NCBI RefSeq assembly: GCF_017430385.1
Contig: NZ_JAFRNB010000174.1
Location: 1 to 43,193 of the forward strand
Source: Treponema sp.
GTDB lineage: Bacteria > Spirochaetota > Spirochaetia > Treponematales > Treponemataceae
Length of the DNA stretch: 43,193 nucleotides
Direction: 5' to 3'
Positions 24,511-31,972 of this stretch are shown one piece after another (position 1 is the first letter of the stretch; the number at the start of each line of letters is the position of its first letter). The position numbers and the translations under genes were made by a program. The notes under the pieces were generated by a model that had not been told where the DNA came from, ran no database searches, and saw only the letters and a program-made list of their open reading frames with translations.

Positions 24511-25860
24511 ATGGATTTTCAAGGATTCGTAAACACATTCTCGTCCTCATGTGCGGTTTTGTCCGTCGAAAAAGGAATAAAAGGTCATTCCGGCAAAATT
24601 CGTATCGTCAAAGCAAATGATTTTTACAAGGGAACTATGGGCGTAGCCCGCTATCACGACGGCATGATTTATTCTGATTTGGTTCCCAAAGATTTAAAAT
24701 TTGAAGATTATTGTTACCGCTGTGTTTTTGAAAAAAGAAAGCTCCATGCCTATGTTGAAACCAGATATTTGAGGTGCTGGTCAGAACTTACATTGCTTCC
24801 TCTGGAGGGTGGTGACGACTCAACAGGATATTGTGCATTTTTTATTGAGTTTACAAATACAATGGATCCTCAAAAAATGGCCACTGTATCGCCAGACATA
24901 GCATCATCTGTAATCAAAAGCTGTGTCACGCTTCATGGTTCTGATGATTTCAATACGAGTATTCAGTATGTCGTCTCTGAAATCCTTGAAAGGTCAGATT
25001 CTTTCTGCTGCTGTGTTATTTTGGTTGACAAGCAAAATAAAAGCTATGATGTCCTTTGTAAAAAATTCCGTGGAAATATAATCACCGAAAGTGTTATGGC
25101 TCAAAAAATTCCATATTCCATAGTTGAGACATGGGAAGATACAATAGCCGGAAGCAACTGCCTTATCATAAAAGATGAACAGGATATTCAGAACCTAGAA
25201 AAAAAGAATCCTGTCTGGGCAAATTCTTTACGCTCTGCTTATGTCAGAAATTTAATTCTTTATCCGCTGATTCAGGAACAGCACGTGTTTGGCTATCTGT
25301 TTGTTACAAACTTTAATGAAAAAAAACTTGTTGAGAGCAAGCAGCTTATTGAACTTACGACATTTTTTCTTTCCTCAGAAATTTCAAGCCATATTCTCAT
25401 GGAAAAGCTGGAGCGAATCAGTACGATGGACATGCTCACAGGTTTAAAGAACCGTACCGTTATGAATGAACGCGTTGACATGTTTAGCCGCAAAGAAAAA
25501 ATGATTAATCCGCCGTTCGGGCTTATTTTTGTTACAATGTATGGCCTTAAGAAGGTGAATGAAACTTATGGTCACAATTACGGCGATAAAATAATAAAAT
25601 CAGCTGCGCAAATTATTTCAGAAATATTTAAAGATGGAGAAATCTATCGTTCCAGCGGTGATGAATTCATGATAATCATGCCATCATGCGGAAAAGAAGA
25701 ATTTGAGGAAAAATTTCAGGTTCTGAAACAGAAAAAATCATTGAGCACTGAAGTGGTTCTTGCGACTGGTGCACACTGGAATGAAAGTGGCGCAAATCTT
25801 CTGGAGTCCATGCATATCGCAGGTGAAGCAATGCGAATGGATATGGAGAATTTTCAATAA
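24511..25860 (+). CDS. GAF-GGDEF protein, probably not a cyclase
   Basis: This 449-residue cytoplasmic protein (from ATG 24511) has an N-terminal unknown domain, a GAF-like middle (about 145-300) and a C-terminal GGDEF-type domain. The domain is degenerate: the usual DxDxFKxIND metal and substrate strand reads TMYGLKKVNE, so the first metal Asp is Thr. The signature is SSGDEF, and no RxxD inhibitory site precedes it. Cyclic-di-GMP synthesis is unlikely; a nucleotide-sensing or partner-binding role is more probable. The start is uncertain. The frame is open from TTG 24403, but a TTGCCA-17-TAAAAT promoter sits just upstream of 24511. It is divergent from the CoA activase. Confidence 0.82.
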   Translation: MDFQGFVNTFSSSCAVLSVEKGIKGHSGKIRIVKANDFYKGTMGVARYHDGMIYSDLVPKDLKFEDYCYRCVFEKRKLHAYVETRYLRCWSELTLLPLEGGDDSTGYCAFFIEFTNTMDPQKMATVSPDIASSVIKSCVTLHGSDDFNTSIQYVVSEILERSDSFCCCVILVDKQNKSYDVLCKKFRGNIITESVMAQKIPYSIVETWEDTIAGSNCLIIKDEQDIQNLEKKNPVWANSLRSAYVRNLILYPLIQEQHVFGYLFVTNFNEKKLVESKQLIELTTFFLSSEISSHILMEKLERISTMDMLTGLKNRTVMNERVDMFSRKEKMINPPFGLIFVTMYGLKKVNETYGHNYGDKIIKSAAQIISEIFKDGEIYRSSGDEFMIIMPSCGKEEFEEKFQVLKQKKSLSTEVVLATGAHWNESGANLLESMHIAGEAMRMDMENFQ

Positions 25861-25863
25861 ATT

Positions 25864-26397
25864 TTACAGAGCCTGAGGTTTTGATTTTTTAAGAAGAATT
25901 TTCAGGAAAAGCGGTTGAAGCGTAAAAATCAAAAAAAATCCGGCAATCATCGTGAGCACAAGGCTTGGAATGAACATCTGCAAAAAAGTGATTTGAGGCA
26001 ATGACTCGGCTGGCGCACCGCTGGCAATGGCGGCTTCAAGCTGCTTTTTCATGCCATAATATGCGAGCGCGATCATCGAAAAACTCATGAGCGGGGTGTA
26101 GAAACAATCTGAAATGAGAGAACCGACAAGATGAAAAGGCAAAGTTCGTTCTTTTAATCCCAGTTTTGTGCAAAGAGCAGTGCCAATCTTATGAATCGGA
26201 ATGCAAAATCCAATCAGAATACTCAAAATCGTGCTTGCGGCAAAACTGACGAGCCAGCCTTTTACCTGAAAGTGCCCCGATGAAGCCATTCCAATCAGCG
26301 AAAGGAAAAAACTGAGGCTTATGCCCATCAGAAAATTCATGCAGATTCCAACTTTGCGCATTTTTGCGGCCATTTCGTTCTGGTTCATATTTTCCAT
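25864..26397 (-). CDS. Four-helix membrane protein of unknown function
   Basis: This 177-residue protein is not recognised. It has four likely membrane helices, including FLMGISLSFFLSLIGMA (about 18-34), WLVSFAASTILSILIGF, CFYTPLMSFSMIALAYYG and PSLVLTMIAGFFLIFTL. A Lys-rich C-terminus would face the cytoplasm if the N-terminus does. AAGGAG lies 6 nt before the ATG. It follows lrgB by 21 bp and is the last gene of the purF-like-lrgA-lrgB group, so it may be an accessory part of the Lrg membrane system, an inference from position only. Confidence 0.78.
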   Translation of the reverse strand: MENMNQNEMAAKMRKVGICMNFLMGISLSFFLSLIGMASSGHFQVKGWLVSFAASTILSILIGFCIPIHKIGTALCTKLGLKERTLPFHLVGSLISDCFYTPLMSFSMIALAYYGMKKQLEAAIASGAPAESLPQITFLQMFIPSLVLTMIAGFFLIFTLQPLFLKILLKKSKPQAL

Positions 26398-26418
26398 AAA
26401 AACTCCTTTCTAAGTATT

Positions 26419-27120
26419 TTAAATCAAATTTACAAAGAAAGGAAGGAAAACTACTGTGAGAACGCCACATACTGCGATTGAAAGACCGCTCATTGCTCCC
26501 TGCAAGTCTCCCATTTCAAAGGCTTTTGATGTTCCCATTGCGTGACCGCTCGTTCCGCAGGCAAGACCTTGTGCGACAGGCTCGGTGATTCTGAAAATCT
26601 TGCAGAAAATAATTCCGAAGATGTTCGCGAGGTTTCCGGCGATTGAAATCAAAAGAATTGTGACCGATTCGATTCCGCCGTTCTGATTTGAGAGTGCGAT
26701 TCCGATTGGGGTGGTGATTGATTTTGGAAGGAGCGAGACATATTCCGTGTGCCCGATTTTAAAGATTGCGCACATCGCGAAGACGAAAAATCCGTTTGCC
26801 AAAATTCCGGCCACGATTCCGAGAATGATTGCAGGGGCGTTTTCTTTGAGCTTTGTGAACTGGCGGTAAAGTGGAATTGCGAGCGCGACCGTGCAAGGAG
26901 TCATGAGATAATAGAGAAATTTTGCGCCTTCAAGATATTTCGCGTAAGGAATTTTGAAAATCACGAGGAAAATAATGACGAAGGTACAAGAGACCAAAAG
27001 CGGCGCGAAAAGCACGAATTTTGTCTTTTTGTAGATTAAATCCGCAATCCAAAAGCATACGAGCGAAATGCAAAGCCCGAAAGATACCGAATTTGAAAGA
27101 AAATCTGAAATATTTTGCAT
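26419..27120 (-). CDS. lrgB: LrgB/CidB-family membrane protein
   Basis: This 233-residue protein has about six to seven membrane helices and the family's conserved segments LLPKSITTPIGIALS (about 129-143), NLANIFG and ACGTSGHAMGTSKAFEMG (about 185-202). LrgB proteins work with LrgA and are linked to murein hydrolase control, cell lysis and, in some bacteria, pyruvate or glycolate transport. It lies 23 bp after lrgA, with GAGG before the ATG. Length is normal. The transported substrate here is unknown. Confidence 0.93.
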   Translation of the reverse strand: MQNISDFLSNSVSFGLCISLVCFWIADLIYKKTKFVLFAPLLVSCTFVIIFLVIFKIPYAKYLEGAKFLYYLMTPCTVALAIPLYRQFTKLKENAPAIILGIVAGILANGFFVFAMCAIFKIGHTEYVSLLPKSITTPIGIALSNQNGGIESVTILLISIAGNLANIFGIIFCKIFRITEPVAQGLACGTSGHAMGTSKAFEMGDLQGAMSGLSIAVCGVLTVVFLPFFVNLI

Positions 27121-27143
27121 AATGACCTCAAAAGAAACAAGAA

Positions 27144-27503
27144 TTAGTGCTTAAATTTCCTTAAAATCCGAATCACGAGCTGGGTGACATGGCCGGTCAC
27201 GAAAAAGACGACCATTGTGCCCAAAATCCCGATAATCATGAACTGGAGCCACCAGACTTTGAGAATATCCCATGCGAGGATAAGCCCGACCGTAGAAGGA
27301 ATGAACAAAAGCGGCATGATTCCCAAAAGACCGTCAGAAATTTCTTCGACAGCAGAAAGAGGCATGATTTTTGTCTGCAATGCCACGAACATGAGCACGA
27401 GTCCGTAAATGCTGGCAGGAACAGGAAGCGGAATGAGCGCGTGCAAAACTTCACCAATAAAGCAGGTGATGACCAGAATACAAAATTGTTTGACGAGTCT
27501 CAT
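27144..27503 (-). CDS. lrgA: LrgA/CidA-family holin-like protein
   Basis: This 119-residue protein has four predicted membrane helices, with the family segment EVLHALIPLPVPASIYGLVL (about 18-37) and LPLLF-like GIMPLLFIPSTVGLI (about 60-74). It probably partners LrgB in the inner membrane. The start is set at 27503 (MRLVKQF), where ATG overlaps the TGA stop of the purF-like gene as ATGA. An upstream in-frame start nine codons earlier would lie wholly inside that gene. The overlap means the two are translationally coupled, an unusual partnership for a holin-like gene. Confidence 0.92.
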   Translation of the reverse strand: MRLVKQFCILVITCFIGEVLHALIPLPVPASIYGLVLMFVALQTKIMPLSAVEEISDGLLGIMPLLFIPSTVGLILAWDILKVWWLQFMIIGILGTMVVFFVTGHVTQLVIRILRKFKH

Positions 27504-28933
27504 TCTTTTCCATTCCAGCAATAAGTACACAGCTTGCAGTGGTCGAGGCCGGTGCTGTCTAGCATGTCGTCCAGGCGGTGGAAACGGAGTGTGGTGAAAT
27601 GGAGCTGCTTTCGGATTTCTTCCTGCATTTTTGCGTATTCCGGAGTGTCCGGGTCGCAGTATTTCTGCAAGGTTTCCATGCTTACATTTTCGCCTTCAAA
27701 CTGCTTTACGACGCGGCGTGCAATCAAATCCATTTCGCTTTTTGAGCGTGAGAAGTTGAGGTATTTGCAGCCGAACATGATTGGAGGACAAGCCGGGCGA
27801 ACATGAACTTCTTTTGCACCAGACTGATACAAGAAATCAGTTGTTTCACGGAGCTGAGTTCCGCGCACGATTGAATCGTCAATCAAAAGAATGCTCTTGT
27901 CTTTTATGAGCTGCGGAACCGGGATAAGTTTCATGTGGGCGATGAGGTTTCGCTGTTCCTGATTTGTCGGCATAAAGCTTCGTGGCCAAGTCGGAGTGTA
28001 TTTGATGAACGGTCGGGTGAACGGAATCCCTGCCTCGTTCGCATATCCTACAGCGTGTGCAGTTCCTGAGTCCGGAACACCTGCCGCACAATCCGGGTGA
28101 ATGTTGTCGTCCTTGTCGCGCTTTGCAAGATATTTTCCGCAGTTGTAGCGCATTGCCTCAACATTTACGCCCTCGTAGCAGGCTGTCGGGTAGCCGTAGT
28201 AAATCCACAAGAAGGTACAGATTTTCATTTCTTTTTGCGGCTCTTGCAAAACTTCATAGCGGTCGGCAGTCACAAAAACGATTTCAGCTGGTCCAAGCTC
28301 GTGCAAGTCCTTGTAGCCAAGATTGATGTATGCAAAACTTTCAAAACTGAGACAGTGAGCCAAAATTGAGCCTTGCGCGTCCTTTTTGATACCGATTTGG
28401 AGCGGAGTTCGGCCCATTTTGTCGCGCGCACCGTAAATTCCTTCTGGAGTGGCGACGAGCATTGTGATTGAGCCTTGAATCTTTGACTGAACATATTTGA
28501 TTCCGTCAAGAATCGTTTTCTGCGTGTTAATCATCGCAAGAATCAGCTCGGTCTGGTTGATTTCACCGCCGCTCATTTCAAGGAATGCACCGCCTTTGTC
28601 GAGGAGTTCTTTTACAATTTCTTCCTTATTAGTGACAATTCCAACGGTTGTTACGGCAAATCGGCCCAGGTGTGAGCGTGCGAGAAGAGGCTGTGGCTCG
28701 TAGTCAGAAATACAGCCGATTCCAACCCGCCCCTTCATTTCTTCGATGTCAGTTTCAAACTTCGTCCTGAACGGAGAGTTCTGAATATTGTGAATCGCCC
28801 GCTGAAATTTCTCGTCATCACGATAAACAGCCAAGCCGCCGCGACGAGTCCCCAAATGCGAGTGATAGTCAACGCCGAAGAACAAGTCCAAAGAACAGTC
28901 GCTCTTTGAAACTACACCGAAAATGCCGCCCAT
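27500..28933 (-). CDS. PurF-like protein lacking the catalytic cysteine
   Basis: This 477-residue protein has the layout of amidophosphoribosyltransferase: an N-terminal glutamine amidotransferase class II domain and a phosphoribosyltransferase domain with ILLIDDSIVRGTQLRET (about 350-366). True PurF begins MCGI, where Cys is the glutaminase nucleophile. Here the start is MGGIFGV, read as ATG-GGC-GGC, so glutamine cleavage cannot work in the known way; the nearest Cys is residue 13. HSHLGTRRGG is kept. The C-terminus ends CKLCTYCW. It may be an ammonia-using enzyme or a paralogue with another job, so the symbol is withheld. AGAGG precedes the ATG. The gene overlaps lrgA by 4 nt. Confidence 0.85.
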   Translation of the reverse strand: MGGIFGVVSKSDCSLDLFFGVDYHSHLGTRRGGLAVYRDDEKFQRAIHNIQNSPFRTKFETDIEEMKGRVGIGCISDYEPQPLLARSHLGRFAVTTVGIVTNKEEIVKELLDKGGAFLEMSGGEINQTELILAMINTQKTILDGIKYVQSKIQGSITMLVATPEGIYGARDKMGRTPLQIGIKKDAQGSILAHCLSFESFAYINLGYKDLHELGPAEIVFVTADRYEVLQEPQKEMKICTFLWIYYGYPTACYEGVNVEAMRYNCGKYLAKRDKDDNIHPDCAAGVPDSGTAHAVGYANEAGIPFTRPFIKYTPTWPRSFMPTNQEQRNLIAHMKLIPVPQLIKDKSILLIDDSIVRGTQLRETTDFLYQSGAKEVHVRPACPPIMFGCKYLNFSRSKSEMDLIARRVVKQFEGENVSMETLQKYCDPDTPEYAKMQEEIRKQLHFTTLRFHRLDDMLDSTGLDHCKLCTYCWNGKE

Positions 28934-28963
28934 TTTGTACCTCTTAAACTTTTATAAAATAAA

Positions 28964-28987
28964 ATTGTCGGAGCAGAGTCCGACAAT
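28964..28987 (-). terminator. Terminator of the outer-membrane protein gene
   Basis: ATTGTCGGA and TCCGACAAT form a 9-bp perfect stem with a six-base loop, followed on the minus strand by TTTATTTTAT. It separates the outer-membrane protein gene from the purF-like operon. Confidence 0.8.
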
Positions 28988-28998
28988 CATAGTTTTTT

Positions 28999-30351
28999 TT
29001 AGAAAATGTATGTCCAGAAAACGCCACTAGCCCAGCAGCTTCGTTTTGTGCCGTCGAATGCCTTTCGATGCTCGTAGTCGAAGTAGCCTGCAAATGTTGA
29101 ATGTTGTGAAACTTCGAATGTCAGCTCAGGTCGGATGTCAAATACATGTCCGCCACCCCAGCCGTCTGTTGCATCGTTGTCTTTCCAATTCTTGTCTTTT
29201 GAACCGAATGCGAGTGAGCTCCAAAGATCGAATCCAAGCTGTTTTGTGATGCCGAGTGCAAGTGTACCGCCAGCGTAGATTGCCGGAGTGTAATCTGTGT
29301 TCTCGAAGAAGTTGATTCCTGCTTCTGGGCGAATCTGAATCTTTGTGTTCGGGATTGTGAGCGAGATTGCTGCACCTGTTCCGTAAGCCTGATCCTTGCT
29401 TTCGCTTGTGAAGAGCGAATCAGCCGCAAAATAAACATCGAGGATGAAATTTTTGATTCCGAAAGTTCCGCCTGAATAGAAATTTGCGTGGTCGTCAAAT
29501 GCGCCTTCAAGTGCTGCAGCGAATGAAAGCCAGTCTGCCGGGCTGAACTGAGCACCGAAATTTGCTGCCGGGTCGTCTGTGTTGAATCCGTTCGGAATTG
29601 CCGCACCAATCTGGAGCTTGAGGCTGTCGTTTGAAATGTATCGCACACCTGCCGCGCGTTTTGCATATTTGTTTGCGTAAGGAACGAATCCTACGACATC
29701 AGCTGTTCCTGGTCGGTCAACATAGAATTTGTAAGTGCCGACACCTTCTGCCGATGTCTGCTGGAAAGAGCCTGAGCGGTCATCGTATTTTGTTGAGAAT
29801 CCGCCCTGACGAACATGAGCGTCATGCTCCCAAAGCCAGCTGCCGTATTTTGGAGCCGGGCCGACCTGCCAGTTGAGTTTTGTTCCTACGCCCAGGTCAA
29901 CATTTTTTGTTGGGTGATAGATGAAGTTGACATAGTATGAATCCTGAATTGTGTTTGAGACATTCGCACGGTTGTCGTAACCTAAGTTAAGTGCCTGTGC
30001 TTCGCTGCTGACGGTGTTGTTTCCGCCAAGAGCATTTGCGCCCGGTCGGACTCCGTATTTTATTGATAGCGGATTGAGATTTGATGTTCCGAAGACGAAA
30101 TTATCGATGTCGTATTTGTAATCGTAATTTGCGAGGAAACTCCAGTTGAGCATTCCTTCGATTGTGAACTGGCCGCGGTCGAATCGTGCCTGAAATGTGT
30201 CCGTGAAGCCATAGAAAACAGGATCGCCGTCGATTGGAGAGCCAAGGCCTGCCCATGCGGTGTTTTTCATTTGTTCTTTGTCGAGAACCTGAGAGGTCGC
30301 GCTTGCAAGAATAAGAACTGATGAAGCAAGTGCAGCAAGAATTTTTTTCAT
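28999..30351 (-). CDS. Outer-membrane beta-barrel protein
   Basis: This 450-residue exported protein has signal peptide MKKILAALASSVLILASATS and then long alternating, aromatic-rich strands separated by Asp/Asn/Gly turns. It ends SGVFWTYIF; a terminal Phe is typical of barrel proteins handled by BAM. Repeated strand motifs such as SLKLQIGAAIPNGFN and GGTFGIKNFILDVYFA fit a Treponema-type porin-like barrel. AAGGAG lies before the ATG, and a TTCACT-17-TATAGT promoter overlaps the -35 of the opposite gene. A strong terminator follows, so it is monocistronic. The solute or ligand cannot be told. Confidence 0.8.
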   Translation of the reverse strand: MKKILAALASSVLILASATSQVLDKEQMKNTAWAGLGSPIDGDPVFYGFTDTFQARFDRGQFTIEGMLNWSFLANYDYKYDIDNFVFGTSNLNPLSIKYGVRPGANALGGNNTVSSEAQALNLGYDNRANVSNTIQDSYYVNFIYHPTKNVDLGVGTKLNWQVGPAPKYGSWLWEHDAHVRQGGFSTKYDDRSGSFQQTSAEGVGTYKFYVDRPGTADVVGFVPYANKYAKRAAGVRYISNDSLKLQIGAAIPNGFNTDDPAANFGAQFSPADWLSFAAALEGAFDDHANFYSGGTFGIKNFILDVYFAADSLFTSESKDQAYGTGAAISLTIPNTKIQIRPEAGINFFENTDYTPAIYAGGTLALGITKQLGFDLWSSLAFGSKDKNWKDNDATDGWGGGHVFDIRPELTFEVSQHSTFAGYFDYEHRKAFDGTKRSCWASGVFWTYIF

Positions 30352-30397
30352 TTTTAACTCCTTTTTAACAGAATCTAATGAATGTCAATGTTCGCAA

Positions 30398-30426
30398 ACT
30401 ATAGCACAAAAAACAAATTGAGTGAA
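30398..30426 (-). promoter_or_regulatory. Promoter of the outer-membrane protein gene
   Basis: On the minus strand TTCACT (30426-30421), a 17-bp spacer and TATAGT (30403-30398) lie about 45 bp before the start. The -35 box shares bases with the -35 of the divergent hydrolase gene (30418-30423). Confidence 0.55.
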
Positions 30427-30446
30427 TCAGAAAAATGGATTAAAAT
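30418..30446 (+). promoter_or_regulatory. Start-proximal promoter of the Mbeg1-like gene
   Basis: TTGAGT (30418-30423), a 17-bp spacer and TAAAAT (30441-30446) end 6 nt before the ATG. No Shine-Dalgarno is present. Confidence 0.6.
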
Positions 30447-30452
30447 ATTCTT

Positions 30453-31589
30453 ATGTTCGGGAAAAAATTGAAATCTGATATTTGTGATTATGTTGACTGG
30501 CGTGGCGATTTGAGCTTTGATGTTTCGCCGCTTAATGATGTCGATGCCCTGATTTTTGCACAGCTTTCCTACATGAATTTCAACGGGCTTGCACCGAATG
30601 ACTTTAATTCTTCTATTAAGTTGTCCGAATTGGCAAAGATTTTTTTCGGCTCAAGTGATTTTGAAAAACGAAGCGATCTGGGAGTTCTTATTGACCCGAA
30701 ATCAAATGAGCTTTTAAAAAAGGCCGGTGAGAGCGTTCGCTTCGGGAATGTCGAAGTCACTGGTTTTGTGAGCCGGTACGATTCTGAAAAGGAAGAGCAG
30801 TTTTCGGCAGTCACTTTTGTGCTTGATAAGGGCGGGGTTCTTGAAAGTCCGAAGATTTTTGTTGCATTCCGTGGCACGGACGACACTCTTATTGGCTGGA
30901 AGGAAGATTTCAACCTCGCTTTCTTGGAGCAGGTTCCGGCTCAGCAGGATGCCAGCGCGTATCTTGAAAATGCCGCCGCTGAGTTCAAAAAAGCCGAGAT
31001 TTTTGTTGGCGGCCATTCCAAGGGCGGAAATCTCGCGATTTTTGCTAGCGCGTTCCTGAACGAAAAATCCAAGAAGAATCTTTGCCGCGTTTATAATTTT
31101 GACGGCCCTGGTTTTTCTCAGAATTCTCTTGATAGCGATGAATTCTTTTCTATTAAACAGTTGATTTGTTCAGTTTATCCGCAGTTCTCGATAATCGGGA
31201 TGTTGTTCCATCATTATGATTCTTACAAGATTGCCCTGAGCGATGAAAGGCTTGTGATGCAGCATAATCCGTTCAGCTGGTTCATAAAAGGCACAGACTT
31301 TGAGACCAAAGAGGAACTTGATTCGGGCAGCGAGATTTTCTTCAAGTCGTTCAACAAATGGTTTGAGGAGATTTTGCCGAATCAGCGGGAACAGTTCGTG
31401 GAGACTCTTTTTGGTCTTTTGGAATCAACGAACGCAATCACAAATTCGGATTTTGACAAGGATAAGTTTAAAAACGCGGGAAAAGTTATAAAAGCATTCG
31501 CAAAACTGGAGCCGGGAATTCGTGACGAAGCAATGAAAATCGCAGGAGATTTTGTAAAAACAATAGCCAAAGAAAGCATAAATCTGTAA
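30453..31589 (+). CDS. Mbeg1-like (DUF2974) alpha/beta hydrolase
   Basis: This 378-residue protein has an alpha/beta-hydrolase core with the nucleophile elbow GGHSKGGNLA (about residues 187-196; Ser is the candidate nucleophile). FVAFRGTDDTLIGWKEDFN (about 136-154) lies before it and YNFDGPGFS after it. This is the Mbeg1-like lipase-related family. No signal peptide is seen, so it is probably cytoplasmic. The C-terminal ~90 residues are helical. The substrate is unknown; lipids or acyl groups are a family-based guess. The ATG has no Shine-Dalgarno, and TAAAAT ends 6 nt upstream. The ACT-domain gene starts 9 bp after its stop. Confidence 0.87.
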   Translation: MFGKKLKSDICDYVDWRGDLSFDVSPLNDVDALIFAQLSYMNFNGLAPNDFNSSIKLSELAKIFFGSSDFEKRSDLGVLIDPKSNELLKKAGESVRFGNVEVTGFVSRYDSEKEEQFSAVTFVLDKGGVLESPKIFVAFRGTDDTLIGWKEDFNLAFLEQVPAQQDASAYLENAAAEFKKAEIFVGGHSKGGNLAIFASAFLNEKSKKNLCRVYNFDGPGFSQNSLDSDEFFSIKQLICSVYPQFSIIGMLFHHYDSYKIALSDERLVMQHNPFSWFIKGTDFETKEELDSGSEIFFKSFNKWFEEILPNQREQFVETLFGLLESTNAITNSDFDKDKFKNAGKVIKAFAKLEPGIRDEAMKIAGDFVKTIAKESINL

Positions 31590-31592
31590 AAT
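31587..31592 (+). promoter_or_regulatory. -10-like box before the ACT gene
   Basis: TAAAAT overlaps the preceding stop codon and ends 6 nt before the ATG. No convincing -35 is visible at 16-18 bp, so it may be chance. Confidence 0.3.
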
Positions 31593-31598
31593 AAACTT

Positions 31599-31868
31599 AT
31601 GAATGCGATTATTACAGTCGTTGGAAGCGACAAAGTTGGAATCATTGCGGAAGTGAGCGCGCTTCTTGCAAAACATAAAATTAACATTGCTGACATCACT
31701 CAGACAATTCTTTCTGGCAATTTCGTCATGATGATGATGGTTTCTCTTGACGGAGCAGACATTGCGATTGACGGCCTTCGCGATGTCCTTACAAAGACAG
31801 GCGAGGAAATGGGCGTTGAAATCAATGTCATGGCTGAAAAAGTATTCTCGTCAATGCACCGAATCTAG
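31599..31868 (+). CDS. ACT-domain protein (UPF0237 type)
   Basis: This 89-residue single ACT domain starts MNAIITVVGSDKVGIIAEVS, continues LLAKHKINIADITQTIL and ends EINVMAEKVFSSMHRI. Free-standing ACT proteins of this family are small dimeric regulators thought to bind amino acids or other small molecules; the ligand is not known. Length equals the family norm. It follows the Mbeg1-like gene by 9 bp. No Shine-Dalgarno is seen. Confidence 0.92.
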   Translation: MNAIITVVGSDKVGIIAEVSALLAKHKINIADITQTILSGNFVMMMMVSLDGADIAIDGLRDVLTKTGEEMGVEINVMAEKVFSSMHRI

Positions 31869-31972
31869 TGTGTAAAAACGATACTTTTGTCTGTTTTTAT
31901 TCAATAATTGCAATTTTTTATACAAGAAAATTCCGAACATATACTTTAAGATTGTGGGCATGGAGGCATTTC

